Assembly (NCBI GenBank): GCA_025766275.1
Contig: JAFKAC010000046.1
Coordinates: 186,001 to 250,000 of the forward strand
Length of the DNA stretch: 64,000 bases
Source: Lactarius indigo
Taxonomy: Eukaryota; Basidiomycota; Agaricomycetes; Russulales; Russulaceae
Direction: 5' to 3'
The position numbers were made by a program, and so were the translations under genes. Shown here piece after piece: positions 1 through 12,316 of this stretch (within the stretch, counting starts at the first letter, position 1; each line of letters opens with the position of its first letter). The notes beneath the pieces are model-generated. The model saw only the letters and a list, made by a program, of their open reading frames with translations. It was not told the origin of the DNA and did not search any database.

Positions 1-2859
1 ATCCCCTGGAGTATACCCCTTGGCCTCACCCAATACCCCTCCACCTGTTGATACCCCTGGGCTCGTCCCAGATTTCGGGCCAGCGTGGACGAGCGCTTAC
101 GAAAAGGCAAAAGCTAAGGTAAGATTGTTAAACTGTTTTGCGACATCTTGTTGTGCGATCGACCAACGAGTGCGCGATGGATCAGCCGCATATATCTACT
201 TGTCGTTGGGCGATAACATACCGAGTACTGAGGCCTGAGGCCTGAGGATTCACGATGATTTCCCTCTTGAACGCGTCGCGTCACGGTCACCTGACTCGTT
301 GTCCCGTCCGAATCCAGTAATAATTCGTAATTTTTTTGGGTTTAAGGTTGCCACTTTTACACTCGACCAAAAAGTCAATATTACCACTGGTGTGGGCTGG
401 CAGGATGGCCGATGTGTTGGGAACATACCTTCTGTAGGTGATTTTCCCGGTCTATGCCTTGACGATTCTCCACTCGGCGTACGATTTGCGGATTTTGCGA
501 CTGTTTTTCCCGCTGCCATCAATGCTGCGACCACGTAAGTCTTGACGTCGTCTTGGATCTTCTTAACTGATTTTTGGACGAATACAGATGGAAACGTTCT
601 CTACTCCGTGCGCGTGGCGTCGCGATGGGAAAAGAACACGTCGGCAAGGGCGTTAACATCGCTCTGGGCCCGATGATGAACATGGGCCGTATTGCCCAGG
701 GAGGTCGAAACTGGGAAGGTTTCGGCGCCGACCCGTTTCTGGCAGGAGTTGGCGCATATGAGACGATCCTTGGTATGCAGTCCGCCGGTGTGCAAGCGTG
801 CGCAAAGCATTACATCAACAAGTAAGTGTCCATTGTGAGTATGAGGCTATAAACGTTAGTGACTCAAATGCGGTACAGCGAACAGGAGCACGGCCGTACT
901 CAGTCCAGCTCGAATGTCGACGACCGGACACAGCACGAAATTTACGCGGCGCCGTTCCTTCGCAGCGTGATGGCCGGGGTCGCCTCGGTGATGTGTTCAT
1001 ACAACCTTGTGAATGGGATATACGCTTGCGAAAACAACAGCACATTGAATGGGATCCTGAAGAGCGAGTTCGGCTTCCAGGGCTTCGTCATGTCTGATTG
1101 GAGCGCCACGCACTCAACCATCAGTGCGATCACCGGGTTGGACATGACGATGCCCGGTGACATCACCTTCAATTCGGGTACATCATATTTCGGCGCGAAT
1201 CTTACTGCATATGTACGAAATGGCACCATTCCTGAAGCGCGTGTGGACGACATGGCGACTCGAATTCTCGCTGCTTGGTATCTCCTCGGCCAGGACTCGC
1301 CCAGCTACCCACATACGAACTTCGATGCCTTCCACCCGTTGGACCAGGCGACGAACGAGCACATCGATGTGCAGGACGACCATGACATCGTTGTGCGCGA
1401 GATCGACGTGGCTAGCGTGGTGCTACTGAAGAATGTTGGCGGCGCGCTCCCGCTCAAGAAGCCACGCACGCTAGTGCTGATTGGTTCCGATGCGGGTCCA
1501 GCACACGCTACGGGTCCAAATGGGTTCAGTACGCAGACCGGTATCGACGGGATCCTGGCCATGGGATGGGGATCTGGGTAAGTGATTCAGATCGGGTACC
1601 GGAAAATTATGGCTCACAAACCACGCAGAACCGCAAAGTTTACGTACCTAATCTCGGTGTGTATTCGCAGCTGTCTGCTTTTCTCACGCGATGAATCACT
1701 GATCGCGCACCGTTGAATAGCCATACGAGGCACTACAGGCTCGCGCACGCAAGGACCACACTTCCTTCTCTTGGGTTTTCAATGATTTCAACCTTGCTGG
1801 CGCGGGCTCCGCTGCGATACAGCAGGATGCCGCAATCGTCTTCTTGCAGTCCGACTCTGGCGAGGGCTACATTACCGTGGATGGCAATGAGGGTGATAAG
1901 CATGTGTCCGCTTTCCTTCCTTACCCTTTGGAAACTCAATGCGCCATCGCCCACCCCACAGGAGGAACTTGACGGCGTGGCACAATGGCGATGCGCTAGT
2001 CAAAGCGGTCGCGGCACGAAATAACAATACGATCGTAGTCGTGAACTCGGTCGGCCCGATCATCCTGGAGCCCTGGATCGACCACCCGAACGTGACGGCA
2101 GTCATCTGGGCTGGGCTCGGTGGTACCGAGACAGGAAATGCGCTCGTGGACGTACTATACGGCACTGTGAACCCTAGCGGGCGTCTTCCATATACGATTG
2201 CCAAGTCGCCAAGCGACTATTCTGCAAAACTCGCAACTGGAGGTAGCGGCAAACGGATCCTGAATATCACCTATTCCGAAGGGTGCGTCGTCTCTCCCAG
2301 CGACTGCAGTACACCTCCCTGACACGATAGATTTTAAATCAGCTTGTTTATCGATTATCGCCACTTCGACGCGGCGAACATCGCGCCGCGCTACGAGTTC
2401 GGCTTCGGGCTGAGCTACACAATGTTCGAATACTCTGATTTGTCGATCACCTTGGTCGTCGGTGGACAGGACCAGGACGGAGCACTAGAGGCGAACTGGG
2501 CAGCGGGCAAGCCGAGCCCACAGGTTGTCGGCTCCTCTACGGCGCTCTGGCTGCACCGTCCAGCATTCAAGGTGTCCTTCACGGTGAAGAACACGGGTCC
2601 TGTCGCGGGGACAGAGATTCCGCAACTCTATCTGCACTTCCCTGTGCGAGCGGGCGAGCCTCCGTCCGTCCTGCGCGGATTCACGGACGTCGATCTGCAG
2701 CCAGGCGAGGCGCAGGGCATCACGATGACGCTTTCGCGCTACGACCTGTCGATTTGGGACGTCGTCAGCCAGTCGTGGATACGCCCTGCGGGGTCGTACT
2801 CGCTCTCAGTTGGTGCAAGCAGCCGAGATTTTAGGCTGAAGGACACGATTCCCCTCTGA
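1..2859 (+). CDS. GH3 beta-glucosidase, copy 1 (5' end cut by window)
   Basis: Secreted glycoside hydrolase family 3 enzyme, expected to release glucose from cello-oligosaccharides outside the cell. Exons read as <1-118, 347-534, 588-821, 879-1577, 1629-1656, 1721-1899, 1962-2282 and 2343-2859; apart from the missing 5' end they match copy 2 exon for exon and stay in frame. The catalytic nucleophile Asp is visible in VMSDWSATH (around 1090-1115), next to the family signature GLDMTMPGD. The last exon carries the C-terminal fibronectin type III-like domain (VKNTGPVAGTEIPQLYL). About 302 coding bases, including the signal peptide, lie before the window. The intron at 1900-1961 starts with GC instead of GT. 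The gene is convergent with SDR copy 1. No frameshift or stop was seen, so I consider it functional. Family assignment is firm; substrate preference is inferred. Confidence 0.93.
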
Positions 2860-3227
2860 TCAGCCTCTGACGATTTTGGGATTTGCTCAAGCTGATGGAC
2901 CGGCAGGTCAGTAGGTTAGTCTGCTGGGCGCCCCTTCTTTTTTTCTTCCTATCTGAGGGTGGACGCTCGTGAACCTCTTACAGTAGTTGATGGCGAAGAG
3001 AGCAATGCGGTGCGGCCGCAGACAGGAGAAAGAGGCAATAATACAAATTTACTGTCATTACTGCTAATTTATTGTGTCATTATTTTATTCGCTAACACGG
3101 GCGGTTTTACTGGGGTGAGAAGCTCTGAGGTTTGTCTGTTATTTTGTTAAGTGCAAATCTGGGTATAGTGTGTAGTAGCCCAGATCGAATTACACGGACC
3201 GCGTGTGTTGTAGGAAGGACAGTCCCC
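2860..3227. other. Convergent intergenic region, GH3-1 / SDR-1
   Basis: AT-rich 3' flank shared by the two convergent genes. It is repeated almost unchanged behind GH3 copy 2, and a stretch from it (aatttattgtgtcattatt) also lies behind the GH3 remnant near 23860. I see no gene in it. Confidence 0.6.
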
Positions 3228-4318
3228 TCAAGCGCCCAAGCCGAAATCGGTAGCCATATACAACACCCTGCCTTCCATCCCTCCTTCGACCATGAGCACC
3301 TGGCCGGTGATGTGCCCCGAGACCTTGGTAGACGCAAGCAGCACGATCTGATTCGCGACGTCGCTCGCCTCTGCGACTTTCCTCAACGGAGTCCTGTCAA
3401 CGGATCAAACACGACCCATCAGAGTCCACGCGAAGCGTACGTGGCGAGAGAACGATAAATGGTCTGCGGATCCTGAAGCGCCTCGGAAGCCATCGGCGTC
3501 CGGACCCATCCTGGCGCGACGCAGTTGACGCGTGCACGCGGTGCGAGCTGCACGATCTCGTTCTTGAGCGAGAGCGTGAGACCATACATGATCGCTTTAG
3601 GGAGTAAATGATCGCCGCATAAGAGGAGGAAGAGAATTTGCGCACCACTTTTGCTGGCGGCGTAGTCTGCATGCATGGCTTCGCCGTACTTTCCCGCCGT
3701 GCTCCCGACAAACACGATCGCAGCGCGCTCTCCGAACCCCCTCCCACCGCCGGTCTCCGGTTTCGGCCCAAGGGACGACTCGGAAGCTGCAGCACGCACC
3801 CCACGCTCGAGGCCGCGAAGGTACTCGCGTGCGACGAGGAACGAGGACGTCAGGTTGTTGCTGAACATGCGTTCCCATTGCTCGATCGGCATGTCTTTGA
3901 GCGGGACATCGGTCCATAGGGACACGGCGTGGTTGATCACCGCTATCTCCACCTCTCCCCACCCTGTGTTACCAGGTTGGGAGAAGAGTGCTTGAACTTG
4001 CGCTTCGTGCGACAGGTCTGCCTGTACCATGCGTAGACGTTCGTGGTTGGTCTCTGTTACGAGCTGAGTGAGAGCGGCGTTGCTCGAGCGGTAATTTGCG
4101 GTTACGCGCGCGCCATGTTCTAGTGAATAAATATCCCTGCTCATGGGAGGAAAGAACAGTTACACACCGAGGAAGAGACGCGTGGTCTCAAGACCGATAC
4201 CTCCGTTCGCTCCTGCAGGAGCGAGGTAATAGATGACATAGCCATGGTTCAGTGAGTAGCGAATGGGGTGTCACGCACCAGTGACAAGTACATGAACGTC
4301 TTTCAAGTCAAGATCCAT
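3228..4318 (-). CDS. Short-chain dehydrogenase/reductase, copy 1
   Basis: Classical NAD(P)-dependent SDR of 292 residues; substrate unknown. Exons on the minus strand are 4279-4318, 4168-4212, 3646-4119, 3441-3594 and 3228-3393 (879 nt, in frame). The 40-nt first exon (MDLDLKDVHVLVTG) joins to ANGGIGLETT and so completes the Rossmann motif TGxxGGIG at residues 13-20. The catalytic YAASK lies at about 181-185, and a typical C-terminal segment GHITGQVLMVEGGMEGR follows. The third intron (51 bp) has no in-frame stop, so a naive ORF reads through it. The gene faces GH3 copy 1 tail to tail, an arrangement repeated at 17.7-22.4 kb. Co-duplication suggests a linked role, for instance in sugar or aglycone oxidation, but that is inference. 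Confidence 0.92.
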
Positions 4319-4469
4319 TTACAGTATGCGAGGTGTCTTTGTAGATGGACCGATAACGATTGGTGCGTGAGAGACATGAGTCAAGTTCGGATCAAGCCTG
4401 AGCGTGAGATAAACGGCCGCACACTCTCAAAGTCTTACCGTGACGTCCACCTCAACGTCCGACAGCGAT

Positions 4470-5290
4470 CTCATCGAGCTCAGGCAGCCTTCTTCACAAT
4501 ACTCTGTTAAAAATGTTCTGGGACGACCACTCAGTAGCTGCACTAGTAGAGATCAGCGCACTCGCCAAACTCCGTGCCGCCAACCGTTGGTTTTGTACGT
4601 GCGGGGATACCCCATCGTCCCTTCTTCGACTCAATTTGTTTCTCCCAATTATTCCACATGTTTCTGCTGGTGGCATTCGCTGTAGGCTTTTCTCGTGCTC
4701 AAGTTCGGGTCCTCCTCCGCGACAACTGCACCAGTAGTATACTGCCTGATACATCTACTATGGCCCATTTGAGATACTCGATCTTGCCCCACAGGGTCGG
4801 TATTTGTGGGGTGGCCGGAGATTCAGACATTGTCCACTGAGGCTGTCAGATCTAACCTCTGCGTTAGTACGCCAGAGAGAGAGCCTCACATTCTGATAGT
4901 CTCCGTCCCTATTGCCGCCGCGCTGTAACCAACCGAGGTTACCTAGCGCTGTCGTCCCACGAGCAAATTCTGCGCCATTACCCTTTCCTCTCGCAGGGTG
5001 ATGGAGGATGGTCGCGGTAGCCCGAGGTACAGGGGACGCTGGCACGGGATCCGTGATAGCGCTCCTAGTCACCAGGAGTCCCCAACCCGATGACGATGCC
5101 CGGGGCCCGGGCCGCACCGACAGAGAGAAAATTAGGTCGCAGCAAGTAGCCGTCACCACGGGCTAGTTACTACATGTAGGCATAGTCCCAAGTTGAGTCA
5201 TATACGGCTACTATACTGCACCACCACCTGAACCTAGGGCGGTTACGCAACTGTATTCTAGCTCTCAGGCTGAACGTTCAACGATCGGTC
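4470..5290. repeat. Dispersed repeat family R1, copy 1
   Basis: About 0.8 kb of non-coding-looking sequence upstream of SDR-1 that recurs at 22520-23505 and, more diverged, at 31880-32790. Shared landmarks are the block around cacgagcaaattctgcgcca (4960-4980) and the end tgaacctagggcggttacgc (5230-5250). Short minus-strand frames show partly conserved words (KGNGAEFARG) but no continuous gene. It could be an old transposon or a dead gene; I cannot name it. Confidence 0.6.
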
Positions 5291-7140
5291 GTTAGATGCG
5301 TCGCATACTTGATATGTTTCTCGACAGCCCTGAGCGTGCCAGCGCGGCATAGCTTGGTATTATACAAGAATTACTGGGAATTCGTGCACCACCATTACCA
5401 GAACCACTCCAGCCTAGAGTGGCTCAGGCCAGACTCGGAACGACTGCAATACAATAAAGGAGCACCAAGACGAACGAAAGCATTGTTGGCGCAATTGACC
5501 GTAGCTACGCTCTCCGCGGTCTCGCACGGCCACTGCCTCTTCATCTGCTTCCTCTGCGACCAAACACACGTGTAGGACTGTGGCTCCGACGTGCACACCT
5601 ACATAGTGGGAGACACCGTGCAAGCACTCCGACGGGCTGCAGCGGGGTTGCAAAGTCTGTACCGGGAGAGCCCTTGACCATGCTGTCGAGAGGTTGTGAT
5701 GATGGTAGAAAGTAAGTTACGAACCCCATTTTCCCTGTCCGACCGGACCGCATACACTTCTGTATCGGGTTTTTTGACTTACAAATTACCAGTCCCTCGG
5801 ATGGTGCTGGTTGACTAACACGCATCTTTGCCGCACATTCCCTACATACCCGCTACGACGGACCAGATGCGGGATATCTAGGGAAATGCCTGAGCCGGGC
5901 ACGGGCGACTGATTCTTCACTTTAGATACATCCTCGGCTACCCACGCTTCCCGCCGACGATTAGCACATCGCGTGACTGGGGCCTTATGCAAGGGTATGT
6001 GTGAAAACGATTGGCGCAGCTCGACGTGTGTGGGGTCGGTATCCTGAGGAACTGCAATTTTGGCGTCAGAAAAGGGGACTGGGTGACCAACTACGGCTAC
6101 GAGTCTATCCAGTTTATCCCTTTGTTCCTCGCAACCTGCAATTGTCGCGCATTTTCTCGGCTATGTAAGAGTCGCCATCACACTACCAGGTCTCTAGATT
6201 ACAATACTCCCGTCGGCGGGACGACGTGTTACAAGGCGGAGATCGCGGCGAGCCTTTCCGGTGGCGTCTTTTTGAACTACTTTCACCGTGCGAGTTTCCA
6301 GCCGCAGGCCGCGCACCCTTCATTTAGAACCCCAGCAAACGCCGGTATCAAGCCTCTGTGCGTGCGTTCGCCTCCGTGACCTGATCTGACATATTTGTAC
6401 TCTGTGATTCGTGCGGCGCTACGGGCTGCGACATTCCCGACGTCGCCGCACAGGCCAGGGCCATCGGATTTCCAAATCTTCCCCATGGGGTCGAGGTACA
6501 TCCAGCACAAGCGGCTCCTGTGCATCTTTCCTAGGTCGTCTATTTCGAGACCCAGCTGACTGCAGACCATGGCTCGCACAATCTCGCTGCTTGATGGCTA
6601 ATGGATACTCGCTTTCTGAAGGCAGGCCCTTCCCGGCCTCAACCCCTGGCCGTACGACAGTGGCCCCATAGCCCTCAATGACATCACAGTTGGCTTGAAC
6701 ATGGGGCTATAACACCGATGGATTCTCCGCCATCGCTGGATGGAATTCTGTGGAGCTAGCTTACCGCGGGGGGTGGTTTAAGAAGAGATGGTTGAGGACG
6801 ATCTGGATCTTATACCCATTGGATGGTAGAGTAGTAGCCATGTTGTACGAAAGAAAAATATATAGCCAGTCCTTTAGTACTTATCCGACAGCTATGAGCT
6901 TCAAGTCATTACCATCACTGTCCCTTTTTCCTCCAATTTGAACTATTTCTCTGTCGACACCGCATCCGGCTATGTTGCTGCGTTTCTCGTTATCACCCCA
7001 GTAGCGCGTCTGTCGTCCTTATCCAGATCATGATCTGCCTTCCGGCGCTTCGCGCGCTCTTTCTAGGTCACATGCCACAGGTCATCCTTTCCCTTTCCTC
7101 CCAACCCCAACCCGAACCGACGACACCATACGGCTACACC
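5291..7140. other. Intergenic region upstream of NLR-A
   Basis: About 1.85 kb with several short ORFs (for example 6011-6379 and 6411-6671) but no recognisable domain and no frame that joins into a gene. The last ~130 bp before NLR-A resemble the sequence before NLR-B (gtagcgcgtctgtcgtcctt at 7001 versus 12584), so the duplication includes the promoter-proximal part. Confidence 0.5.
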
Positions 7141-10100
7141 ATGTCTCATTCCCCTCTCCCAACCACCTCTTCCTCCAACTTCGAGTCAATCTTCAAAATT
7201 TCTTTCAAGGCCTACAAAAAGCGAACAGGGAAAGACATCACCTCTCATCCTTTAGCCGCCCAGCTCAAGACTTGCGACTCTCCCGATGCGATTATTGCCG
7301 TGCTTAGAGCCCAGGTCGAGGAGTTCGATCAATCTCGGAGGGATGACGAGAGGTTGACAAAGTGGCTCAATCCAACCGTGAATGTCCTTTACGCTTTCTC
7401 CGCTACACTCGGTGAGGGCGTTGGCTTGGTGAGTCTCTTGAGGATGTCTCGTACGAGATTCGCGCTCTCACATCCGTTTTCCAGGTGTTCTCTCCCGCCA
7501 AGGTGATCTTTGCCGGAATCGGAGTTTTGCTTTTGGTGAGTATTTTCGTTGACCTCACCATGTGGACCACCATGACGTCGCGATCACCCAGGCATCCAAG
7601 GACGTTGCTGCCAGTCACGATATTCTCATCGACATCTTCGAACGCATCGAGGACTTCTTCAAAAGGCTCGAGGCTTATACAGAAGTTCCGCAGACGGCGG
7701 CGATGACGGACATTATCGTAAAGATCATGGTTGAGGTTCTGTCTATCTTCGGGATAGCGACCAAGGAGATAAGACAAGGGCGAGCGAGTACGTTTCCCCC
7801 AGTCATGCATTAGACTCATCTCATTGGGTTTTATTCAGAGAAATTCTTCAAGAAGCTCGCCGGCAGACGAGATATCGAGGATGCGTTGCAGAGACTTGAC
7901 AGGCTGACGCAAGAAGAGGCCCGGATGGCGACTGCACAAGTCCTGAGGCTGACTCAGAGGGTTGATGATAAGGTGGAGGGCGTCAACAAGGGGGTGCAAG
8001 GCGTTGACGGGAAGGTGGAGGCTGTCGACGAAAGGGTCCAACGCGTTGACCACAATGTGCAGGCCGTCGATGACAGAGTGAAGCAAGTCGATGATAGGGT
8101 AGGAGTTGTCAACGACAATGTGGAGTTAATCATCGACGGTATGTGATCATGCATATCTGTCCTCCGCACCATCCTCACCATTCGGCTTGGCTAGGAGGAA
8201 AGGAAAGAAGCGCAGCAATCGCTCGAATCGTGAATACTGTAGACGATATGATCCGTCCGTAATCTTCCAGTGACCACAGTGATTGTTACTCACGTACTTG
8301 ACAGGTAACCAGCTTCGACGTGATCTTCGAAACTGGATCTCTCCCCCCGATCCATCCATCAATTACAACACCGCCTGCAGTGCCCACCATGAGGGTACCG
8401 CAGCATGGCTCACTCAAGGCGACGCGTTCAAAGCTTGGACGACCTCTGGCTGCTTGTTGTGGGTTCACGGAAAACGTATGTTTCCTTCCTCTGCGAATCA
8501 ATTCCTATCAACCCGTTCTCACCTCTTAGCGGGCTCAGGGAAAAGTATTCTCAGGTTCGTTTCTCTCTGACTTCTTACGCCTATTGTCGGGTTCAACTAA
8601 ACTTTCGTCTAGCTCCGTGATCATCCGAGATCTAGAAGATGTCTGCAAGGCCGGGTTTGCGTTGACGGCCTATTTTTATTTCGACTTCAAGGACACCGCG
8701 AAGCAAGATTCCCGTGCTCTACTCTCCTCCCTTCTCGTCCAGCTCTCTCATCGGTCCGATGTTTGCTGCGACATTCTTCACACCTTGTATACCACCCATC
8801 GTCATGGCTCAGAACAGCCAAATGACGACGCACTCGCTCAATGCCTCAAGACCATGCTCGCGGCCCTCGGGGCAACCCCAATCTACCTCATATTAGACGC
8901 GGTCGACGAATGTGTCAACACATCGGGGATGCCGTCACCTCGCGAAAAGGTGCTGCGACTCGTCAAGGAACTCGTCGGGTTGAAACTTGCAAACTTGCAT
9001 TTGTGTATCACCAGTCGACCCGAGATCGACATCCGTAATGCTCTTGAGCCACTGGCAGCTCACAGGATCTCTCTCCACGACGAAACTGGACAGAATGAGG
9101 ACATCGCGAACTATGTTAGCTCAGTTGTTCACTCGGACTCGAGGATGCGTCGATGGAGAGCGGAGGAAAGGGACATGGTCGTCGGAACACTCTCAGCGAA
9201 GGCCGATGGAATGTAAGCTCGTCGCTACCCTCTTGTTGTGCTCGCTGAAGATTTGACGCAGGTTCCGATGGGTGTTTTGTCAATTGGAGATATTACGTCA
9301 TTGTTTCCCATCCAGCGTTCTCAGCATCCTCGAGCAATTACCCCAGTCTCTGGACGAGACATACGAGCGAATACTAAGGGAGATCAGCAGGGCGAATGGA
9401 GACCACGCGTATCGTCTATTACAATGCCTGACCGTCGCCGTTCGTCCACTTCGAGTCGAGGAACTTGCCGAAGTCCTGGCCATCGACTTCAACGCGCGCG
9501 GAGGCCCGAAGTTGAATACGGATTGGCGGTGGGAAGATAACGAAGAAGCAGTGCTATCAGCATGCTCGAGCTTGGTGGCGGTGGTCATGGATGGTGATTC
9601 GCGAGTGGTTCAGTTCTCGCACTTCTCCGTCAAAGAGTTCTTGACATCAAATCGCCTGGCAAGTTCTCTTGGAGAGGAGTCACGATTCCATATCCGGCTC
9701 GAGTCTGCCAACACGATTCTTGCGCAAGCTTCTTTAGGCATCCTCCTCCGACTGGATGAGCGAGTCGACCGCGACAGCATCGTAGGCTTTCCCCTGGCCC
9801 AATACGCAGCAGAGCACTGGCCCGAGCACGTGAAGTTCGAGAATGTTTTGTCGCAGGTGAAGGACGGGACCGACGAACTGTTTGACGCAGACAAGCCACA
9901 TTTCGCTGCATGGGTCTGGCTCCACGACGTTGACGGATCCCCGATGTCCTGGACAAGCCCAGCACGACCAGAAGCACCCCCTTTATATTACGCCGTACGG
10001 GTTGGAAACCGGGCCCTGGTGGAGCGCGTGCTTTCGAAGCGTCCGCAGGACATGAACGCCAAGGGAGGTCTCTACAGGACTCTCTTGCACGCAGCATTTT

Positions 10101-10549
10101 ACAAACGCGACGTCGAGATTGTATGGCTGCTACTGGAGAACGGCGCTGATTTGAATATTCGTGGCAGTTGGGACCAAACTCCTCTACATTACGCATCGGA
10201 CGTAGGTTTCCCTGATGTTGTGCGGTGGCTACTCGATCGTGGCGTGGACGTGGAAGCCCTAGACAACACCGGATCGACCGCACTGCACCTTGCAGCATAC
10301 AACGGGCGTCTCGAAGTTGCCGAGATACTTCTCGAGCACAACGCTGAGTTCAATGCGAGCGATGACCAAGGCCGAGTCCCGTTGCATGACGCAGCAAGAT
10401 GTGGACATCCGGAAGTTGTGCGACTATTATTGAAGCACGGTGCGGACGTGAACGTGCGCGACAACGACGACGAGACCCCGTTGGACATGGCGAAGGCAAG
10501 AGGACACACAGAGATCGTCCGACTACTATCCGAGCACGTGAACGAATGA
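7141..10549 (+). CDS. Goodbye-NACHT-ankyrin STAND protein, NLR-A
   Basis: Fungal NLR-like receptor of 992 residues. Exons: 7141-7428, 7485-7535, 7592-7787, 7839-8138, 8195-8254, 8305-8475, 8530-8554, 8613-9212, 9262-10549 (2979 nt, in frame). The N-terminus matches the fungal STAND Goodbye domain (AYKKRTGKDITSHPLAAQL, ERLTKWLNPTVNVLYAFSAT), with a hydrophobic 17-residue exon (VFSPAKVIFAGIGVLLL). Eight perfect heptads follow (residues ~220-275). The NACHT P-loop is GKPGSGKSIL (~354-363) and Walker B is LILDAVDEC (~457). About six ankyrin repeats fill ~804-992. Such proteins are thought to act in non-self recognition or cell death in the cytoplasm. The donor of intron 5 (GTCCGT) is weaker than in NLR-B. 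The start was chosen because MSHSPLP is shared with NLR-B. Confidence 0.92.
7961..8128 (+). repeat. Eight 21-bp repeats encoding coiled-coil heptads (NLR-A)
   Basis: Eight uninterrupted 21-bp units in exon 4. Each encodes a heptad of the form V-D-x-x-V-x-x, with Val at both core positions. Heptad spacing with two valines predicts a parallel coiled coil between the Goodbye and NACHT domains. NLR-B has six units and NLR-C nine. Confidence 0.9.
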
Positions 10550-11096
10550 GGGCGTGGGGTTGGTACCTACCAGGCTAGTTTTGAGGTGACGACGATTTAT
10601 CATATTGTATCTGATTGTTTTATCGTAGCCTTACGAGGTATGGACGCTCGGATTAAGTAGATAGTGAATAAAGTGATAAGGATCTGGCGTGTGCGCGGAC
10701 AATGTCTGCACGAGAAGACAAAGGGCTCAGCGAATCCGCACGCTAGTAGGCAAAGCTGAGGTACTACAGTGGAGAAGTGGGGACTCATATATCTGTAAAG
10801 ACTATAGCTGTATAGTCGGAAATTTCATGCTCTGCTTCCGCAGAGCGACGACATGAATGAATCCGCGGACGAGTACGACCGGGAGGGGATCCGGAGCGTG
10901 AAGCCCAGCATCCGAACGCAGAGGAATAATAAACCGAGATAACGTGTACTTAGGACTTGCGCGAGTTTGCACGTAGTCCATACGAACGCGAAACGAACGA
11001 TCGATAAGGTATATTAATAGACTTACTTCAACACGTAGTACGTTAGAGAGTGTATCATATGGCGACGATGCTCAAGTTGGGGAATATAACAAATCT
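10550..11096. other. 3' flank of NLR-A
   Basis: No gene seen. Parts match the flank downstream of NLR-B (ttttgaggtgacg at 10579 versus 16126; the bases just before 11097 match those near 16222), which shows that the flank was duplicated with the gene. Confidence 0.5.
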
Positions 11097-12316
11097 GAGC
11101 CTGTCCGGCGGCAAACGCGGCAGTCGCATCCGACCTGTTTTGTCGGGATGGGAGAAAGAGGTGGCGTGCGACTGCGAAAGAACTCCGTCGCGTTCCCGAA
11201 CGCTACTTTGGTTGCGACACATAAATTATATTTGTCACGCACCTCTGTACCACTGAAAGGGCACTTGCGCGCATACACGACCCTGCTGCTCTCTACAAAC
11301 AAATATGCCCGAGACTAGAGATCGGCTTGTTGTTTTCGTGATATGTTTCACTGCTGTTGCCGGCTATTTTCTCTTGTCTGTGGCTGGGGCATCTGCGCTT
11401 GCGCTTTCTTCGCAATTTGATAAAGTTCCATTCCACACAGGCGAGCCCTCGACAGGGAGCGTAAGCCAAATATATACACGTTTATATTACCACTGATAGA
11501 CTACACCAGGACGACGACAAGGCTGACGTGGAACGCAAGCGCACCAAGAGCTCCGCCGCATCTTCATCGGGAGGCGAGCCCACCGAAATCCAGCGTATTT
11601 CGGCAGGTGAAGGGATGTCGAATATAGCAGCATCGATGGAAAGTGCCGCCGAAACGCTCGCTGGGGCCTTGGTTGATCTGGCCAAGAACATGTGCCCGGC
11701 TTCTGCTTCGGACGCCACGTTGGTGGGGGCCTTGACGGGAGTGGTTGACCCCATCCTACCTCCCGCCCCATAGGATACTGCCAGCGCCACCGAGATTCGT
11801 ACTGCCGCCATGAACATGATCGAAGATGAAGAGGGCTTCTCCGACAACGACCTCAAGACCTCGCCTGCGCGGCGAGTTGTATCATCGCAAATGCAGAGCT
11901 TGCACGTGGTTACATCGCGATAAAGTCTCGAGGTGCGCGCACAGCTCTCATCCAAGGCGCAATGGAAGGGCTCCGAAATCTCAAGTAGCGGTGGGTCCCT
12001 AGATACACACAAAAGCGCGTAAAAAAACTGTACATTATCATTTGTTCCTGTAGTCTGATTGCACGCGAGCCCCAGTTGTCAATCTAGAGTCGTGCATGCA
12101 TTGCAGAAATGGAACGACTGATATTATTAATTTGTGTCGCGTCTATGCGACTCAAAGAGAAAGAGGTGAGAAGCGACTCTAGAGTCGTTTCTCAATTTTG
12201 GCAGGGCAGTCGCGGTTGAAATGGGTATGCCCGGCCCGGACATTGGCAGGACCGGCACTAGCATTCTCACAATTTGGCTTGTGCCGCGAGCGACCATTTC
12301 GCCGCCGGACAGGCTC
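11097..12316. mobile_element. Decayed DNA transposon with 16-bp terminal inverted repeats
   Basis: The sequence gagcctgtccggcggc at 11097-11112 recurs as its exact reverse complement at 12301-12316. The ~1.2 kb between them holds a broken gene (11430-11988). The flanks on both sides align with one continuous sequence downstream of NLR-B (about 16222-16260: ggaatgtgacggattt then aataccgttgttcc). That locus is therefore a paralogous empty site. The target-site duplication is unclear, so I do not assign a superfamily; PIF/Harbinger-like is one possibility. Confidence 0.65.
11430..11988 (+). pseudogene. Broken gene inside the TIR element
   Basis: A plus-strand frame starts around KVPFHTGEPSTGS, is joined by a likely intron (11461-11509) to DDDKADVERKRTKSS, and continues with a Ser-rich then helical segment (MSNIAASMESAAETLAG). 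An in-frame TAG ends it at 11771-11773. The frame continues in register as DTASATEIRTAAMNMIEDE, then a shift near 11870 is needed to reach ELARGYIAIKSRGARTALIQ before the stop at 11986-11988. The layout resembles the C-terminal part of Myb/SANT-like accessory proteins of DNA transposons, but this family link is only an impression. Confidence 0.5.

Noticed and set aside
858..1581. 240-codon plus-strand ORF read as a complete protein
   Set aside because: It is exon 4 of GH3-1 with intron read-through at its start. The same holds for the 251-codon ORF at 18858-19613.
6011..6671. Possible gene upstream of NLR-A
   Set aside because: Short frames do not join through plausible introns and show no domain.
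11482..12012. 176-codon minus-strand ORF in the TIR element
   Set aside because: Shadow of the Ser- and Ala-rich plus-strand pseudogene; no recognisable domain.
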